A DNA stretch of 64,000 bases, taken from the NCBI GenBank assembly GCA_965215145.1, contig OZ244038.1, positions 3,038,001-3,102,000 of the forward strand, written 5' to 3'. The position numbers and the translations under genes were made by a program. Shown piece after piece: positions 57,117-63,745 of this stretch. The notes below the pieces were generated by a model, which made no database searches, was not told the DNA's origin, and saw nothing but the letters and a program-made list of their open reading frames with translations. Source of the DNA: G965215145 sp965215145. Lineage in GTDB: Bacteria > Bacteroidota > Rhodothermia > Rhodothermales > JANQRZ01. Positions within the stretch are counted from its first letter, which is position 1. Every line of letters begins with the position of its first letter.

Positions 57117-57668
57117 CTACTCCACCAACAGATCCCCGTAGGAAACGAGGCGGCCGGTGCCGTCCTCGACGTAGAGCCGGTAGAGCCCGCCCGGGTCGAC
57201 GCTGCGGACGGCGGCGGCGAACTGGCCGAGGGTGAACGTGAAGTCAGCGGGTCCAGGAAACAGCCCCGGCTCGATCTGGTCGAGGAGGGCGAACCGGAAC
57301 AGATCCCCGTCCCGGTATCGCACGAGGAGGTTCGCGCCGCCGCGGACGGTGCCGGCGAACGGCACCGAGATCCCGACGCGCACGACCCCGCCGAAGTCCG
57401 ACCGGACGGGGTTCGGGCACGGCGGCTCGACCGTGACGGAGGAGAAGTCCGGGGCCGTCCGCCAGTCGTCCTCGTCGCGGCTGTCGACGGTGCAGTCGGC
57501 GTCGGTGCGGGTGATGCCGTCGGCCGGGCGGGAGGCGTCGAGGCCGAAGTCGTCCCGCTCCTCGGCGCCGTCGCAGCCCGTCCCGCCCAGCACCAGCAAG
57601 GCGACGAGCAACCGTAGGGGCGTGGCATGCCACGCCCGGCAGGAAGATCGGGGATGAGCAACAGACAT
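57117..57668 (-). CDS. Lipoprotein with repeat-derived signal-peptide start, 183 aa
   Basis: From ATG 57668 the protein reads MSVAHPRSSCRAWHATPLRLLVALLVLGGTGCDG, with lipobox GTGC. Residues of about 8-18 (SCRAWHATPLR) are encoded by the GTAGGGGCG palindrome (57614-57641), so the n-region of the signal peptide is repeat DNA. The mature protein is acidic at first (DDFGLDASRPADGITRTDADC), then FSSVTVEPPCPNPVRSDFGGVVRVGISVPFAGTV and LYVEDGTGRLVSYGDLLVE. It resembles a small Ig-like or FlgD-like beta domain. The function is unknown. Confidence 0.65.
   Translation of the reverse strand: MSVAHPRSSCRAWHATPLRLLVALLVLGGTGCDGAEERDDFGLDASRPADGITRTDADCTVDSRDEDDWRTAPDFSSVTVEPPCPNPVRSDFGGVVRVGISVPFAGTVRGGANLLVRYRDGDLFRFALLDQIEPGLFPGPADFTFTLGQFAAAVRSVDPGGLYRLYVEDGTGRLVSYGDLLVE
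57614..57641. repeat. Short GTAGGGGCG palindrome, copy 5, at the 5' end of a lipoprotein gene
   Basis: GTAGGGGCGTGGCA meets TGCCACGCCC: 10-bp perfect arms GGGCGTGGCA/TGCCACGCCC, followed by GGCAGG as in copy 2. It is translated on the minus strand as part of a signal peptide. Confidence 0.8.
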
Positions 57669-57746
57669 CCGGGCGGAGGCGGAACGCGGAGGTGGTAAGC
57701 CGCGATACAGCCCGCCGCCCCGCGCCGGTTCCCCGAGCCCGCCATT

Positions 57747-58535
57747 ATGCCCCCCTCCTGCCGCATCGTCGCCGACGGGCTCGCCGTCGCCCTCGGCGGG
57801 CGGCGGGTGCTGCACGGGCTCGGCTTCGCCGTCGGCGCGGGCGAGTGGGTCGGGCTCGTGGGGCCGAACGGGAGCGGGAAGACGACGCTGCTCCGCGCCG
57901 TGGCGGGCCTCCTCCCCCACGCCGGCACGCTCACGTTTCACGGCCGGCCGGTGCGGAGTTGGAAGCCGCGCGAGCTCGCCCGCCGCCTCGCCTTCGTCCG
58001 CCAGGCCCCGGCGGTCGAGTTCGACTTCACCGTGCTCGACTACGTCCTCCTCGGCCGCGCGCCGCACCGCAGCTGGCTCGAAGGGTTCACCGCCGCCGAC
58101 CGCACCGTGGCCGAAACGGCGCTGGCTCAGGTTGGCCTCGACGGGTTCGAAGGCCGGAGGCTCGGGGAGGTTTCGGGCGGGGAACGCCAGCGGGTGCTGC
58201 TCGCACAGGCCCTCACACAGGAGGCCGAGGTCGTCCTCCTCGACGAGCCGACCGCGCACCTCGACGTGCACCACCAGTACGACGTGATGGACCGCGTCGC
58301 CGCGCTCGTCGCCGAGGGCCGCACGGTCGTCGCCGCCTTCCACGACCTCGCCTTCGCCGCCCGCTACGCCGACCGCCTCCTCGTCCTCCGCGACGGCCGC
58401 CTCGCCGCCGATGGAGCGCCCGCTGAGGTCCTCACGCCTGTGCTCATCCACGACGTGTTCCGCATGGACGCCGAGGTCGAGCGCGTTCACGGGCGGAACG
58501 GCCCCGTCGAGATCCGGTACGTGGCGCCCGTTTGA
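57747..58535 (+). CDS. ABC transporter ATP-binding protein (BtuD/FecE-like), 262 aa
   Basis: LVGPNGSGKTTLLRAVAGLLP (Walker A), FVRQAPAVEFDFTVLDYVLLGRAPHRSWLEG (Q-loop and the family-specific region of iron-siderophore/B12 importers), EVSGGERQRVLLAQALTQEAEVVLLDEPTAHLDVHHQYDVM (signature, Walker B, D-loop) and VVAAFHDLAFAARYADRLLVL (H-loop His). The AHLD and FAARYADR features fit the BtuD/FecE/FhuC class. The permease and binding protein are not in the window. The next gene is a cobalamin adenosyltransferase, which favours vitamin B12 as the substrate, but this is inference. Confidence 0.9.
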   Translation: MPPSCRIVADGLAVALGGRRVLHGLGFAVGAGEWVGLVGPNGSGKTTLLRAVAGLLPHAGTLTFHGRPVRSWKPRELARRLAFVRQAPAVEFDFTVLDYVLLGRAPHRSWLEGFTAADRTVAETALAQVGLDGFEGRRLGEVSGGERQRVLLAQALTQEAEVVLLDEPTAHLDVHHQYDVMDRVAALVAEGRTVVAAFHDLAFAARYADRLLVLRDGRLAADGAPAEVLTPVLIHDVFRMDAEVERVHGRNGPVEIRYVAPV

Positions 58536-58608
58536 GTCATGAGCTCTGGGCTGTGAGTTGTCGCGCCCAACCGCTAACTCAAGACTCACAACCCAAGACT
58601 CACGACTC
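58534..58608 (+). repeat. Heptamer-repeat imperfect hairpin abutting the adenosyltransferase start
   Basis: The arms at 58534-58558 and 58584-58608 (25 bases each, 20 complementary) fold around a 25-base loop. The right side reads TCAAGAC-TCACAAC-CCAAGAC-TCACGAC, degenerate heptamers. The left arm begins inside the ABC gene stop codon and the right arm ends immediately before the ATG. Confidence 0.75.
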
Positions 58609-59229
58609 ATGAAGGTCTACACCCGCACCGGCGACGACGGCACGACCGCCCTCTTCGGCGGCGACCGCGTCGCCAAGACCCACCCGCGCATCGAGACCTA
58701 CGGCACGGTGGACGAGGCCAACGCCGCCGTCGGCCTCGCCCGCGCGCTGCTCGGGGACTCCGCCGCCGACGCCCGCGCCGGGGCGCTGTTGGAGCGGGTG
58801 CAGAACGAGCTGTTCGTGCTCGGCGGCGACCTCGCCGCACCGGGCGAGCAGAAGTACCCCGTCCCCCGCGTCGATCCCGAGCACGTCGAGGGACTGGAGC
58901 GGGACATGGACGCGCTGGAGGAAGACCTGCCGCCGCTGAAGTTCTTCGTCCTCCCCGGCGGGAGTCCGGCCGCCGCCGCACTGCACGTCGCCCGCACCGT
59001 CGTGCGCCGGGCCGAGCGTCACGCCGTCGAGCTCGCCGCGCGGGAGGAGGTCTCCGAGGCCGCGCTGCACTACCTCAACCGCCTCTCGGACTTCCTGTTC
59101 GTGCTCGCGCGCTGGGTGAATGACCAGGCCGGCGCCCCCGAGCCGACGTGGCAGCCGGTGGACCGCGCCGCCCGCGCCGAGGAGCGCCGCCGCGTCCGCG
59201 AGGAGGGCACCGAGACCGACGACGGCTGA
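58609..59229 (+). CDS. Cob(I)yrinic acid a,c-diamide adenosyltransferase (PduO type), 206 aa
   Basis: Makes adenosylcobalamin by transferring adenosyl from ATP to Co(I) corrinoid. KVYTRTGDDGTTALFGGDRVAKTHPRIETYGTVDEANAAVGLARA is the N-terminal ATP site of PduO-type enzymes. FVLPGGSPAAAALHVARTVVRRAERHAVEL and ALHYLNRLSDFLFVLARWVN (conserved RLSDxLF) complete the helical bundle. The ATG at 58609 follows a heptamer hairpin directly; a frame starting 51 bases earlier would translate that repeat. It serves the B12-dependent mutase subunit at 21813. Confidence 0.94.
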   Translation: MKVYTRTGDDGTTALFGGDRVAKTHPRIETYGTVDEANAAVGLARALLGDSAADARAGALLERVQNELFVLGGDLAAPGEQKYPVPRVDPEHVEGLERDMDALEEDLPPLKFFVLPGGSPAAAALHVARTVVRRAERHAVELAAREEVSEAALHYLNRLSDFLFVLARWVNDQAGAPEPTWQPVDRAARAEERRRVREEGTETDDG

Positions 59230-59245
59230 AGGCTGCGACGGGGGG

Positions 59246-60256
59246 CTACGCCTCCGGCCCCGCCGTGCCGTGGTCGCCGAGGTTGATCGAGCCGGCGAAG
59301 TGGCGGACCGTCGCGTGGTGGCCGACGATGGCGTCGTCGAGCGCGGCGCCCTCGACCGTAGCCTCGCCGAACACGATCGTCTCGCGCAGCACCGAGCCCT
59401 CGATGCGGGCGCCGCCGTGGACGGCGGCGTAGGGGCCGACGACGGAGTCCTTCACCACCGCCTCCGGCCCGACGAACACCGGCTCGATGAGGACCGAGTT
59501 CTCGACCGTCCCCTCGACCTCCCGGCCCTGCTCCTTCTCCAGGATCACCTTCGAGGTCGCCTTCATGGCGGGGATGGTGCCGGCGTCGAGCCACTCCGTC
59601 ACCGAGGCCGTGCGGAAGACGGAGCCGGCCTTGAGCATCCGGTCGAGGGCGTCGGTGAGCTGGAACTCCCCGCCGGCCCCCCGCACCTCGTCGCGGATGA
59701 TGGTGTCGATCTCGCGGGCGAGCGTGGCGCCGTCCTTGACGTAGTAGATCCCGATGATGGCCTCGTTGGAGATCGGCTCCTCGGGCTTCTCGACGAAGTC
59801 GGTGATCCGCCCCTCGCCGTCCTTGACGACGACGCCGAACCGGCGGGGGTCGTCGACGTGCTTGACCCAGACGACGGCGTCGGCGGCGTCGAGGTCGGGC
59901 TGCTCGTCCATGTAGAAGAGGGTGTCGGCGAAGACGATCACGCACTCGCCCGTGAGGTGGTCGCCGGCCTGGGCGACGGCGTGGGCCGTGCCGAGCGCGG
60001 TCTCCTGGACCCCGAAGGCGGCGTCGATCCCGTGGCGCTGGCAGATCTCCGAGAGCCGGTCCCGGACCCCCTGCCCGAAGTCCGGCCCGAGCACGAACAC
60101 GGCCTCGTCGAGCCCGCGTGGCAGCGACCCCGCGATGGTCTCGATGATGCGCTCGACCATCGAGGTCCCGCGGATGGGGAGCAGCGGCTTGGGGGTGACG
60201 TGGGTGTGCGGACGGAGGCGCGTGCCGCGGCCGGCCATCGGGACGATGAGCTTCAT
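59246..60256 (-). CDS. Sugar-phosphate nucleotidyltransferase with left-handed beta-helix tail, 336 aa
   Basis: MKLIVPMAGRGTRLRPHTHVTPKPLLPIRGTSMVERII is the nucleotide-binding loop of RmlA/GlmU-like transferases, which activate a sugar phosphate with NTP. CVIVFADTLFYMD (metal Asp), FVEKPEEPISNEAIIGIYYVKD and EWLDAGTIPAMKATSKVIL follow. The last 80 residues have hexapeptide-type turns (VFVGPEAVVKDSVVGPYAAVHGGARIEGSVL). It could be a glucose-1-phosphate thymidylyl- or uridylyltransferase. The start at 60256 is set by the MKLIVPMAGRG motif. It converges on the adenosyltransferase gene. Confidence 0.92.
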   Translation of the reverse strand: MKLIVPMAGRGTRLRPHTHVTPKPLLPIRGTSMVERIIETIAGSLPRGLDEAVFVLGPDFGQGVRDRLSEICQRHGIDAAFGVQETALGTAHAVAQAGDHLTGECVIVFADTLFYMDEQPDLDAADAVVWVKHVDDPRRFGVVVKDGEGRITDFVEKPEEPISNEAIIGIYYVKDGATLAREIDTIIRDEVRGAGGEFQLTDALDRMLKAGSVFRTASVTEWLDAGTIPAMKATSKVILEKEQGREVEGTVENSVLIEPVFVGPEAVVKDSVVGPYAAVHGGARIEGSVLRETIVFGEATVEGAALDDAIVGHHATVRHFAGSINLGDHGTAGPEA

Positions 60257-60591
60257 GGAGGGGCTTCGGGTGAGGGGGCGAGGGGAGTGAGGGAGCGAAG
60301 ATAGCGGCGGGCACCCGACCAGCCGGGCAACCGACGGACGCATAACAGCGCTGCTAACAGCGCTGCGCCGTCCACGAAGATGGACGCTCGGGCGGCAGGG
60401 CCAGGAGGCCGGGCGGTGGGCGTATGCGCGGCCAGTACCGCCGTTTCGACGGGGTCCAGAGGGTTTCGTGAAGGCTGTGGGCCGGGCGGTACGGAACTTG
60501 GCGGACGAGGGGGCGGGTTCAACCGGGCGCCGCCGGGTACCCCCCGAGCCGGCCTCCCCTCTGCCACCACCCATCCACCCCCTGCTTCGTC
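60257..60591. other. Divergent intergenic region, 335 bases
   Basis: Between the nucleotidyltransferase and OmpA genes. It contains the minus-strand promoter-like element at 60296 and a perfect tandem duplication of TAACAGCGCTGC at 60343-60366, each with a CAGCGCTG palindrome that could be an operator. No gene is seen. No plus-strand element of the TAnnTTC type was found before the OmpA gene. Confidence 0.45.
60296..60303 (-). promoter_or_regulatory. Promoter-like TATCTTCG element
   Basis: TATCTTCG on the minus strand, 39 bases before the nucleotidyltransferase ATG at 60256. Confidence 0.4.
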
Positions 60592-61293
60592 ATGACCAAC
60601 CTCTTCCGCATCCTCCGTTCGGGCGCGCCGCTCCTGGCCGTCCTCCTCCTCGCCTTCACCTTCGCCGGGTGCAGCAGCATGAGCAAGTCCGGCCAAGGCG
60701 CCGTGATCGGGGCCGGCACGGGCGCCGTCGTCGGCGGCGTCATCGGCAAGGCCACCGGCTCGACGGCGCGCGGCGCCATCATCGGGGCCGCCGTCGGCGG
60801 CACGGCCGGCGCCGTCATCGGCCGCCAGATGGACCAGCAGGCCGAGGAGCTCGACGACGAGCTCGAGAACGCCACCGTCGAGACCGTCCCCGGCGAGGAC
60901 GGCAACACGGCCGGCATCCGGATCACGTTCGACGACGCGATCCTCTTCGACTTCGACTCCTCGACCCTCCGCCCAGACGCCCGCGCTGATCTCGCCGACC
61001 TCGCCGCGAGCCTCGACAACTACCCCAACACCGACGCCCTCGTCGTCGGCCACACCGACGCGACCGGCCCCGAGGACTACAACCAGAACCTCTCGGAGCG
61101 GCGCGCCGACGCCGTGGCGATGTACCTCGCCGAGCAGGGGATCGCGCCGGGCCGGATGCTCGTCTCCGGCATGGGCGAGAGCCAGCCCATCGCCTCGAAC
61201 GACACCGAGATGGGCCGCCAGCAGAACCGCCGCGTCGAGATCGCGCTCTACGCCAACGAGGAGTACCGCCAGGAGCTCGAGCAGCAGAACTAG
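60592..61293 (+). CDS. OmpA-family lipoprotein with glycine-zipper domain, 233 aa
   Basis: Signal (LLAVLLLAFTFAGCSSMSKSG, lipobox AGC) is followed by a glycine zipper (about residues 35-85: GAVIGAGTGAVVGGVIGKATG, GAIIGAAVGGTAGAVIG) that may insert in or against the membrane. The C-terminal OmpA domain has FDFDSSTLRPDARADLADLAASL, VVGHTDATGPEDYNQNLSERRADAVAMYL, GMGESQPIASNDTEMGRQQNRRVEI, including the Asp and Arg that bind peptidoglycan. It resembles YiaD-type lipoproteins, tethering the outer membrane to the wall. Confidence 0.93.
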   Translation: MTNLFRILRSGAPLLAVLLLAFTFAGCSSMSKSGQGAVIGAGTGAVVGGVIGKATGSTARGAIIGAAVGGTAGAVIGRQMDQQAEELDDELENATVETVPGEDGNTAGIRITFDDAILFDFDSSTLRPDARADLADLAASLDNYPNTDALVVGHTDATGPEDYNQNLSERRADAVAMYLAEQGIAPGRMLVSGMGESQPIASNDTEMGRQQNRRVEIALYANEEYRQELEQQN

Positions 61294-61333
61294 CCCGGCA
61301 CAACTGCTCCGCGCGGAGTCCCCTCGGACCGCG

Positions 61334-61341
61334 TACCTTCG
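61334..61341 (+). promoter_or_regulatory. Promoter-like TACCTTCG element for the LOG gene
   Basis: TACCTTCG lies 120 bases before the ATG at 61462. A heptamer hairpin (61380-61450) sits between it and the start codon, so the hairpin would be in the 5' untranslated RNA. Confidence 0.35.
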
Positions 61342-61379
61342 GCGGCCTCTCGCTTCGGCGGGGGGCCGTCGTCTATTCC

Positions 61380-61450
61380 GTACTGCGTAGTGCGTAAGGG
61401 TGCTCGCAGGGTGGTGAGGCGAGAGACCGCTCCTACGCACTACGGACCAC
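61380..61450 (+). repeat. Heptamer-repeat hairpin upstream of the LOG gene
   Basis: Left heptamers CCGTACT-GCGTAGT-GCGTAAG and right heptamers ACGCACT-ACGGACC-ACGCACT. The arms share the perfect core CGTAGTGCGTA / TACGCACTACG. It ends 11 bases before the ATG at 61462, the same distance as the hairpin before surE. Confidence 0.7.
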
Positions 61451-61461
61451 GCACTAGCTCC

Positions 61462-62181
61462 ATGGAGACCCCCTTCGTCGCCCCCAAGCGGATGGACCCC
61501 CGCGACATCCAGGAATGGCAGGAGGAGCGCGTCCGCGACACGTGGCGCGTCTTCCGCATCATGAGCGAGTTCGTCGAGGGGTTCGAGATGATGGCGCGGG
61601 TGGGGCCGAGCGTGAGCGTGTTCGGCTCGGCGCGGACGCCGCCGGGGACGCCGTACTACGAGATGGGCGTGGACGTGGGCAAGGCGCTCGTCGAGCGGGG
61701 CTACGGCGTCATCACCGGCGGCGGGCCCGGCATCATGGAGGCGGCCAACAGGGGGGCGCAGGAGGCCGGCGGCATCTCGGTCGGGCTCAACATCGTGCTC
61801 CCGCACGAGCAGTACGCCAACCCCTACGTCGACCCCGACTGGCTGATCAACTTCGACTTCTTCTTCGCCAGGAAGACGATGTTCGTGAAGTACGCCCAGG
61901 GCTTCGTCGTGCTGCCCGGCGGGTTCGGCACGCTCGACGAGCTGTTCGAGTCGCTGACGCTGATCCAGACGGGGAAGACCGACCGCTTCCCCGTGATCCT
62001 CATGGGGACGGAGTTCTGGGCCGGCCTGCTCGACTGGGTCCGCGAGACGCTCCTCGGCGCCGGCAACATCTCCGAGGAGGACCCCGACCTCCTCGCCCTC
62101 ACCGACGACCCCGCCGAGGCCGCCGAGATCATCGACTCGTTCTGCCAGAAGCACGGCCACAGGGTCAACCTGGAGGCGTGA
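61462..62181 (+). CDS. LOG-family (TIGR00730-like) nucleotide-processing protein, 239 aa
   Basis: VSVFGSARTPPGTPYYEMGVDVGKALVERGYGVITGGGPGIMEAANRGAQEAGGISVGLNIVLPHEQ and FVVLPGGFGTLDELFESLTLIQTGK carry the GGGxGxME and PGGxGTxDE motifs of the LOG family. These proteins are phosphoribohydrolases that release adenine-type bases from nucleotides (cytokinin-activating in plants) and were formerly annotated as lysine decarboxylases. The N-terminal 40 residues (WQEERVRDTWRVFRIMSEFVEGFE) identify the longer bacterial subgroup. Earlier in-frame codons translate the hairpin and are rejected as start. Confidence 0.92.
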   Translation: METPFVAPKRMDPRDIQEWQEERVRDTWRVFRIMSEFVEGFEMMARVGPSVSVFGSARTPPGTPYYEMGVDVGKALVERGYGVITGGGPGIMEAANRGAQEAGGISVGLNIVLPHEQYANPYVDPDWLINFDFFFARKTMFVKYAQGFVVLPGGFGTLDELFESLTLIQTGKTDRFPVILMGTEFWAGLLDWVRETLLGAGNISEEDPDLLALTDDPAEAAEIIDSFCQKHGHRVNLEA

Positions 62182-62425
62182 CGGACAACCCGGAGGCGTG
62201 GCCGGCCGCGCTGTGCACCCGAAGCCACGGCGGCGACCACGGAGGCGGACAAGGAGGGGGCGGGCAGGCGCGTTGAACGCCCGTCCCCGACCCCGGCACG
62301 GTCCTCGCCTTAAGCCCCGTAAAAGACCGTGGAAATCCAAGCGCCCTCCCCGGTGCTGCCGGATCCGCCGGCCGGGACGCTCCGTTGTCTCCCCTCCGCC
62401 TCTCCCCAACCGAACAACCAACACG

Positions 62426-63385
62426 ATGAAGCTGAAGACCCTCTTCGCCCTCTCCCTTGCTCTCCTCCTCGCGCCCGGCGCTCTCGCCCAAGAGACGGCG
62501 ACGGCTTCCGAGACGGCCGAGCCCGTGATGGGCGAGCCCGCTCCTACGACCGCCGACGCGCGCACGGCCTACGCCACTGCCGTCGAGGAGGCCCAGGCCG
62601 CCGCCGCGGCCGGCGACGTGGACGGCCACGTCCGCGCCGCCGAGACCTACGTCCGCGCCGCCGAGATCGCCATGGAGTCCGGTGACGCCGAGCTCGAGGC
62701 CAGCGGCGCCGGCGCCATGGAGGCCGCCATCAAGCAGTACGTGGACGCCGGCGACGCCCAGCTCGCCGCCGCGGACTACGACGTCGCCTCGGAGCATTAC
62801 GAGAGCGCCAGCGCGCTCGCCGAGCGCCTCGAGAACGCCGAGCTCCAGGCCCAGCTCCTCCAGAAGGCCGGCGCCGGCTTCGCCGACATCGAGCAGTTCG
62901 AGATGGCCCTGCCGTTCCTCGACCGCGCCGCCGAGCTCGCCCCCGACAACCTCGACCTCCTCTACGTCCGCGGCGTCGTGCTGAGCAAGAGCGGGGACGC
63001 CGACGGCGCCGCCGCCACCCTCGCCGACCTCGCCGCGCGCGCCGAGGCTGCTGAGGACATGGAGATGATGGAGAAGGCCCGCGCCACCGGCGGCAAGCTC
63101 TACCTCGTCCGCGCCAACGCCGCCGTCAGGGCGAAGGACTACCGCGAGGCGATCGCCCACCTCGACGAGGCCGCGACGATGCTGCCCGAGGACGACACGA
63201 ACCTCAACAAGCTCTACGCCAGCGCCTACTACCGCCTCGGCGTGAGCCAGGTGCAGGCCGAGCAACTCGGCGCCGCGCGGACCTCGCTTCAGCGTGCGCT
63301 CGACCACGCCCGCACGGCCGGCGTCAACCCGGTGATCCAGGGCGCGCAGCAGCAGCTCGACTACATCCGCGAGGTGCAGGGCTAA
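62426..63385 (+). CDS. Exported TPR-like repeat protein, 319 aa
   Basis: Signal peptide MKLKTLFALSLALLLAPGALA, then helical repeats very rich in Ala and Glu: YATAVEEAQAAAAAGDVDGHVRAAETYVRAAEIA, QLAAADYDVASEHYESASALAERL, ALPFLDRAAELAPDNLDLLYVRGVVLSKSGDADGAAATL, YREAIAHLDEAATMLPEDDTNLNKLYASAYYRLGV. It is probably a periplasmic protein-binding scaffold. It follows 244 bases without a gene and is closed by a good terminator, so it forms its own unit. Confidence 0.85.
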   Translation: MKLKTLFALSLALLLAPGALAQETATASETAEPVMGEPAPTTADARTAYATAVEEAQAAAAAGDVDGHVRAAETYVRAAEIAMESGDAELEASGAGAMEAAIKQYVDAGDAQLAAADYDVASEHYESASALAERLENAELQAQLLQKAGAGFADIEQFEMALPFLDRAAELAPDNLDLLYVRGVVLSKSGDADGAAATLADLAARAEAAEDMEMMEKARATGGKLYLVRANAAVRAKDYREAIAHLDEAATMLPEDDTNLNKLYASAYYRLGVSQVQAEQLGAARTSLQRALDHARTAGVNPVIQGAQQQLDYIREVQG

Positions 63386-63410
63386 CCCCTCCTTCGCCCG
63401 CAGCACACGG

Positions 63411-63440
63411 GAGGCCCGCAGCCGGACGGTTGCGGGCCTC
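63411..63440 (+). terminator. Rho-independent terminator after the TPR gene
   Basis: Perfect 10-bp arms GAGGCCCGCA/TGCGGGCCTC around a 10-base loop, followed by GCTCTTCTTTTG, a T-rich tail. It is 26 bases after the stop codon. Confidence 0.85.
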
Positions 63441-63461
63441 GCTCTTCTTTTGTCACCGTCG

Positions 63462-63489
63462 GTAGGGGCTCGATATATCGAGCCCCTAC
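63462..63489. repeat. Short GTAGGGGC palindrome, copy 6 (perfect)
   Basis: A perfect 28-base palindrome with 14-bp arms (GTAGGGGCTCGATA and its complement), between the terminator at 63411 and the small gene at 63515. The core TCGATATATCGA differs from the other copies while the outer GTAGGGGC/GCCCCTAC is kept. Confidence 0.85.
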
Positions 63490-63514
63490 GCCGAGGTTGC
63501 CGTCCTGCCCTTCC

Positions 63515-63658
63515 TCAAACCGTGTTTCGGCTACCGAGCCAGATGATGAGCAGGAGGAGGATCGCCGGAATGACGACGGACGCGAGCGGCATCCACTCGA
63601 GGCCGGTGCCCCCGGCGTAGTCGAAGTCGGCGGCGGGGAGGACGGGGAGCGACGGCAT
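63515..63658 (-). CDS. Single-pass small membrane protein, 47 aa
   Basis: From ATG 63658: a 22-residue acidic/neutral lead (MPSLPVLPAADFDYAGGTGLEW) and one hydrophobic helix (MPLASVVIPAILLLLIIWLG) ending SRNTV. The TATCTTGC element 23 bases upstream supports a real gene. No family is recognised. Confidence 0.5.
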   Translation of the reverse strand: MPSLPVLPAADFDYAGGTGLEWMPLASVVIPAILLLLIIWLGSRNTV

Positions 63659-63681
63659 CGGGGGAGCGGGTTGGCGACGGG

Positions 63682-63689
63682 GCAAGATA
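63682..63689 (-). promoter_or_regulatory. Promoter-like TATCTTGC element for the small membrane protein
   Basis: TATCTTGC on the minus strand, 23 bases before the ATG at 63658, and divergent from the element at 63715. It is identical in sequence to the element before the META lipoprotein gene. Confidence 0.45.
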
Positions 63690-63714
63690 GCGGCGGGGCT
63701 CCTTCGCCCGGCGG

Positions 63715-63722
63715 TAGCTTCG
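63715..63722 (+). promoter_or_regulatory. Promoter-like TAGCTTCG element for the hexapeptide transferase
   Basis: TAGCTTCG in the context CGGTAGCTTC, 23 bases before the ATG at 63746; matches the serS element at 23685 closely. Confidence 0.45.
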
Positions 63723-63745
63723 GTTCCCTTCCCCTCCTCGCCGCC

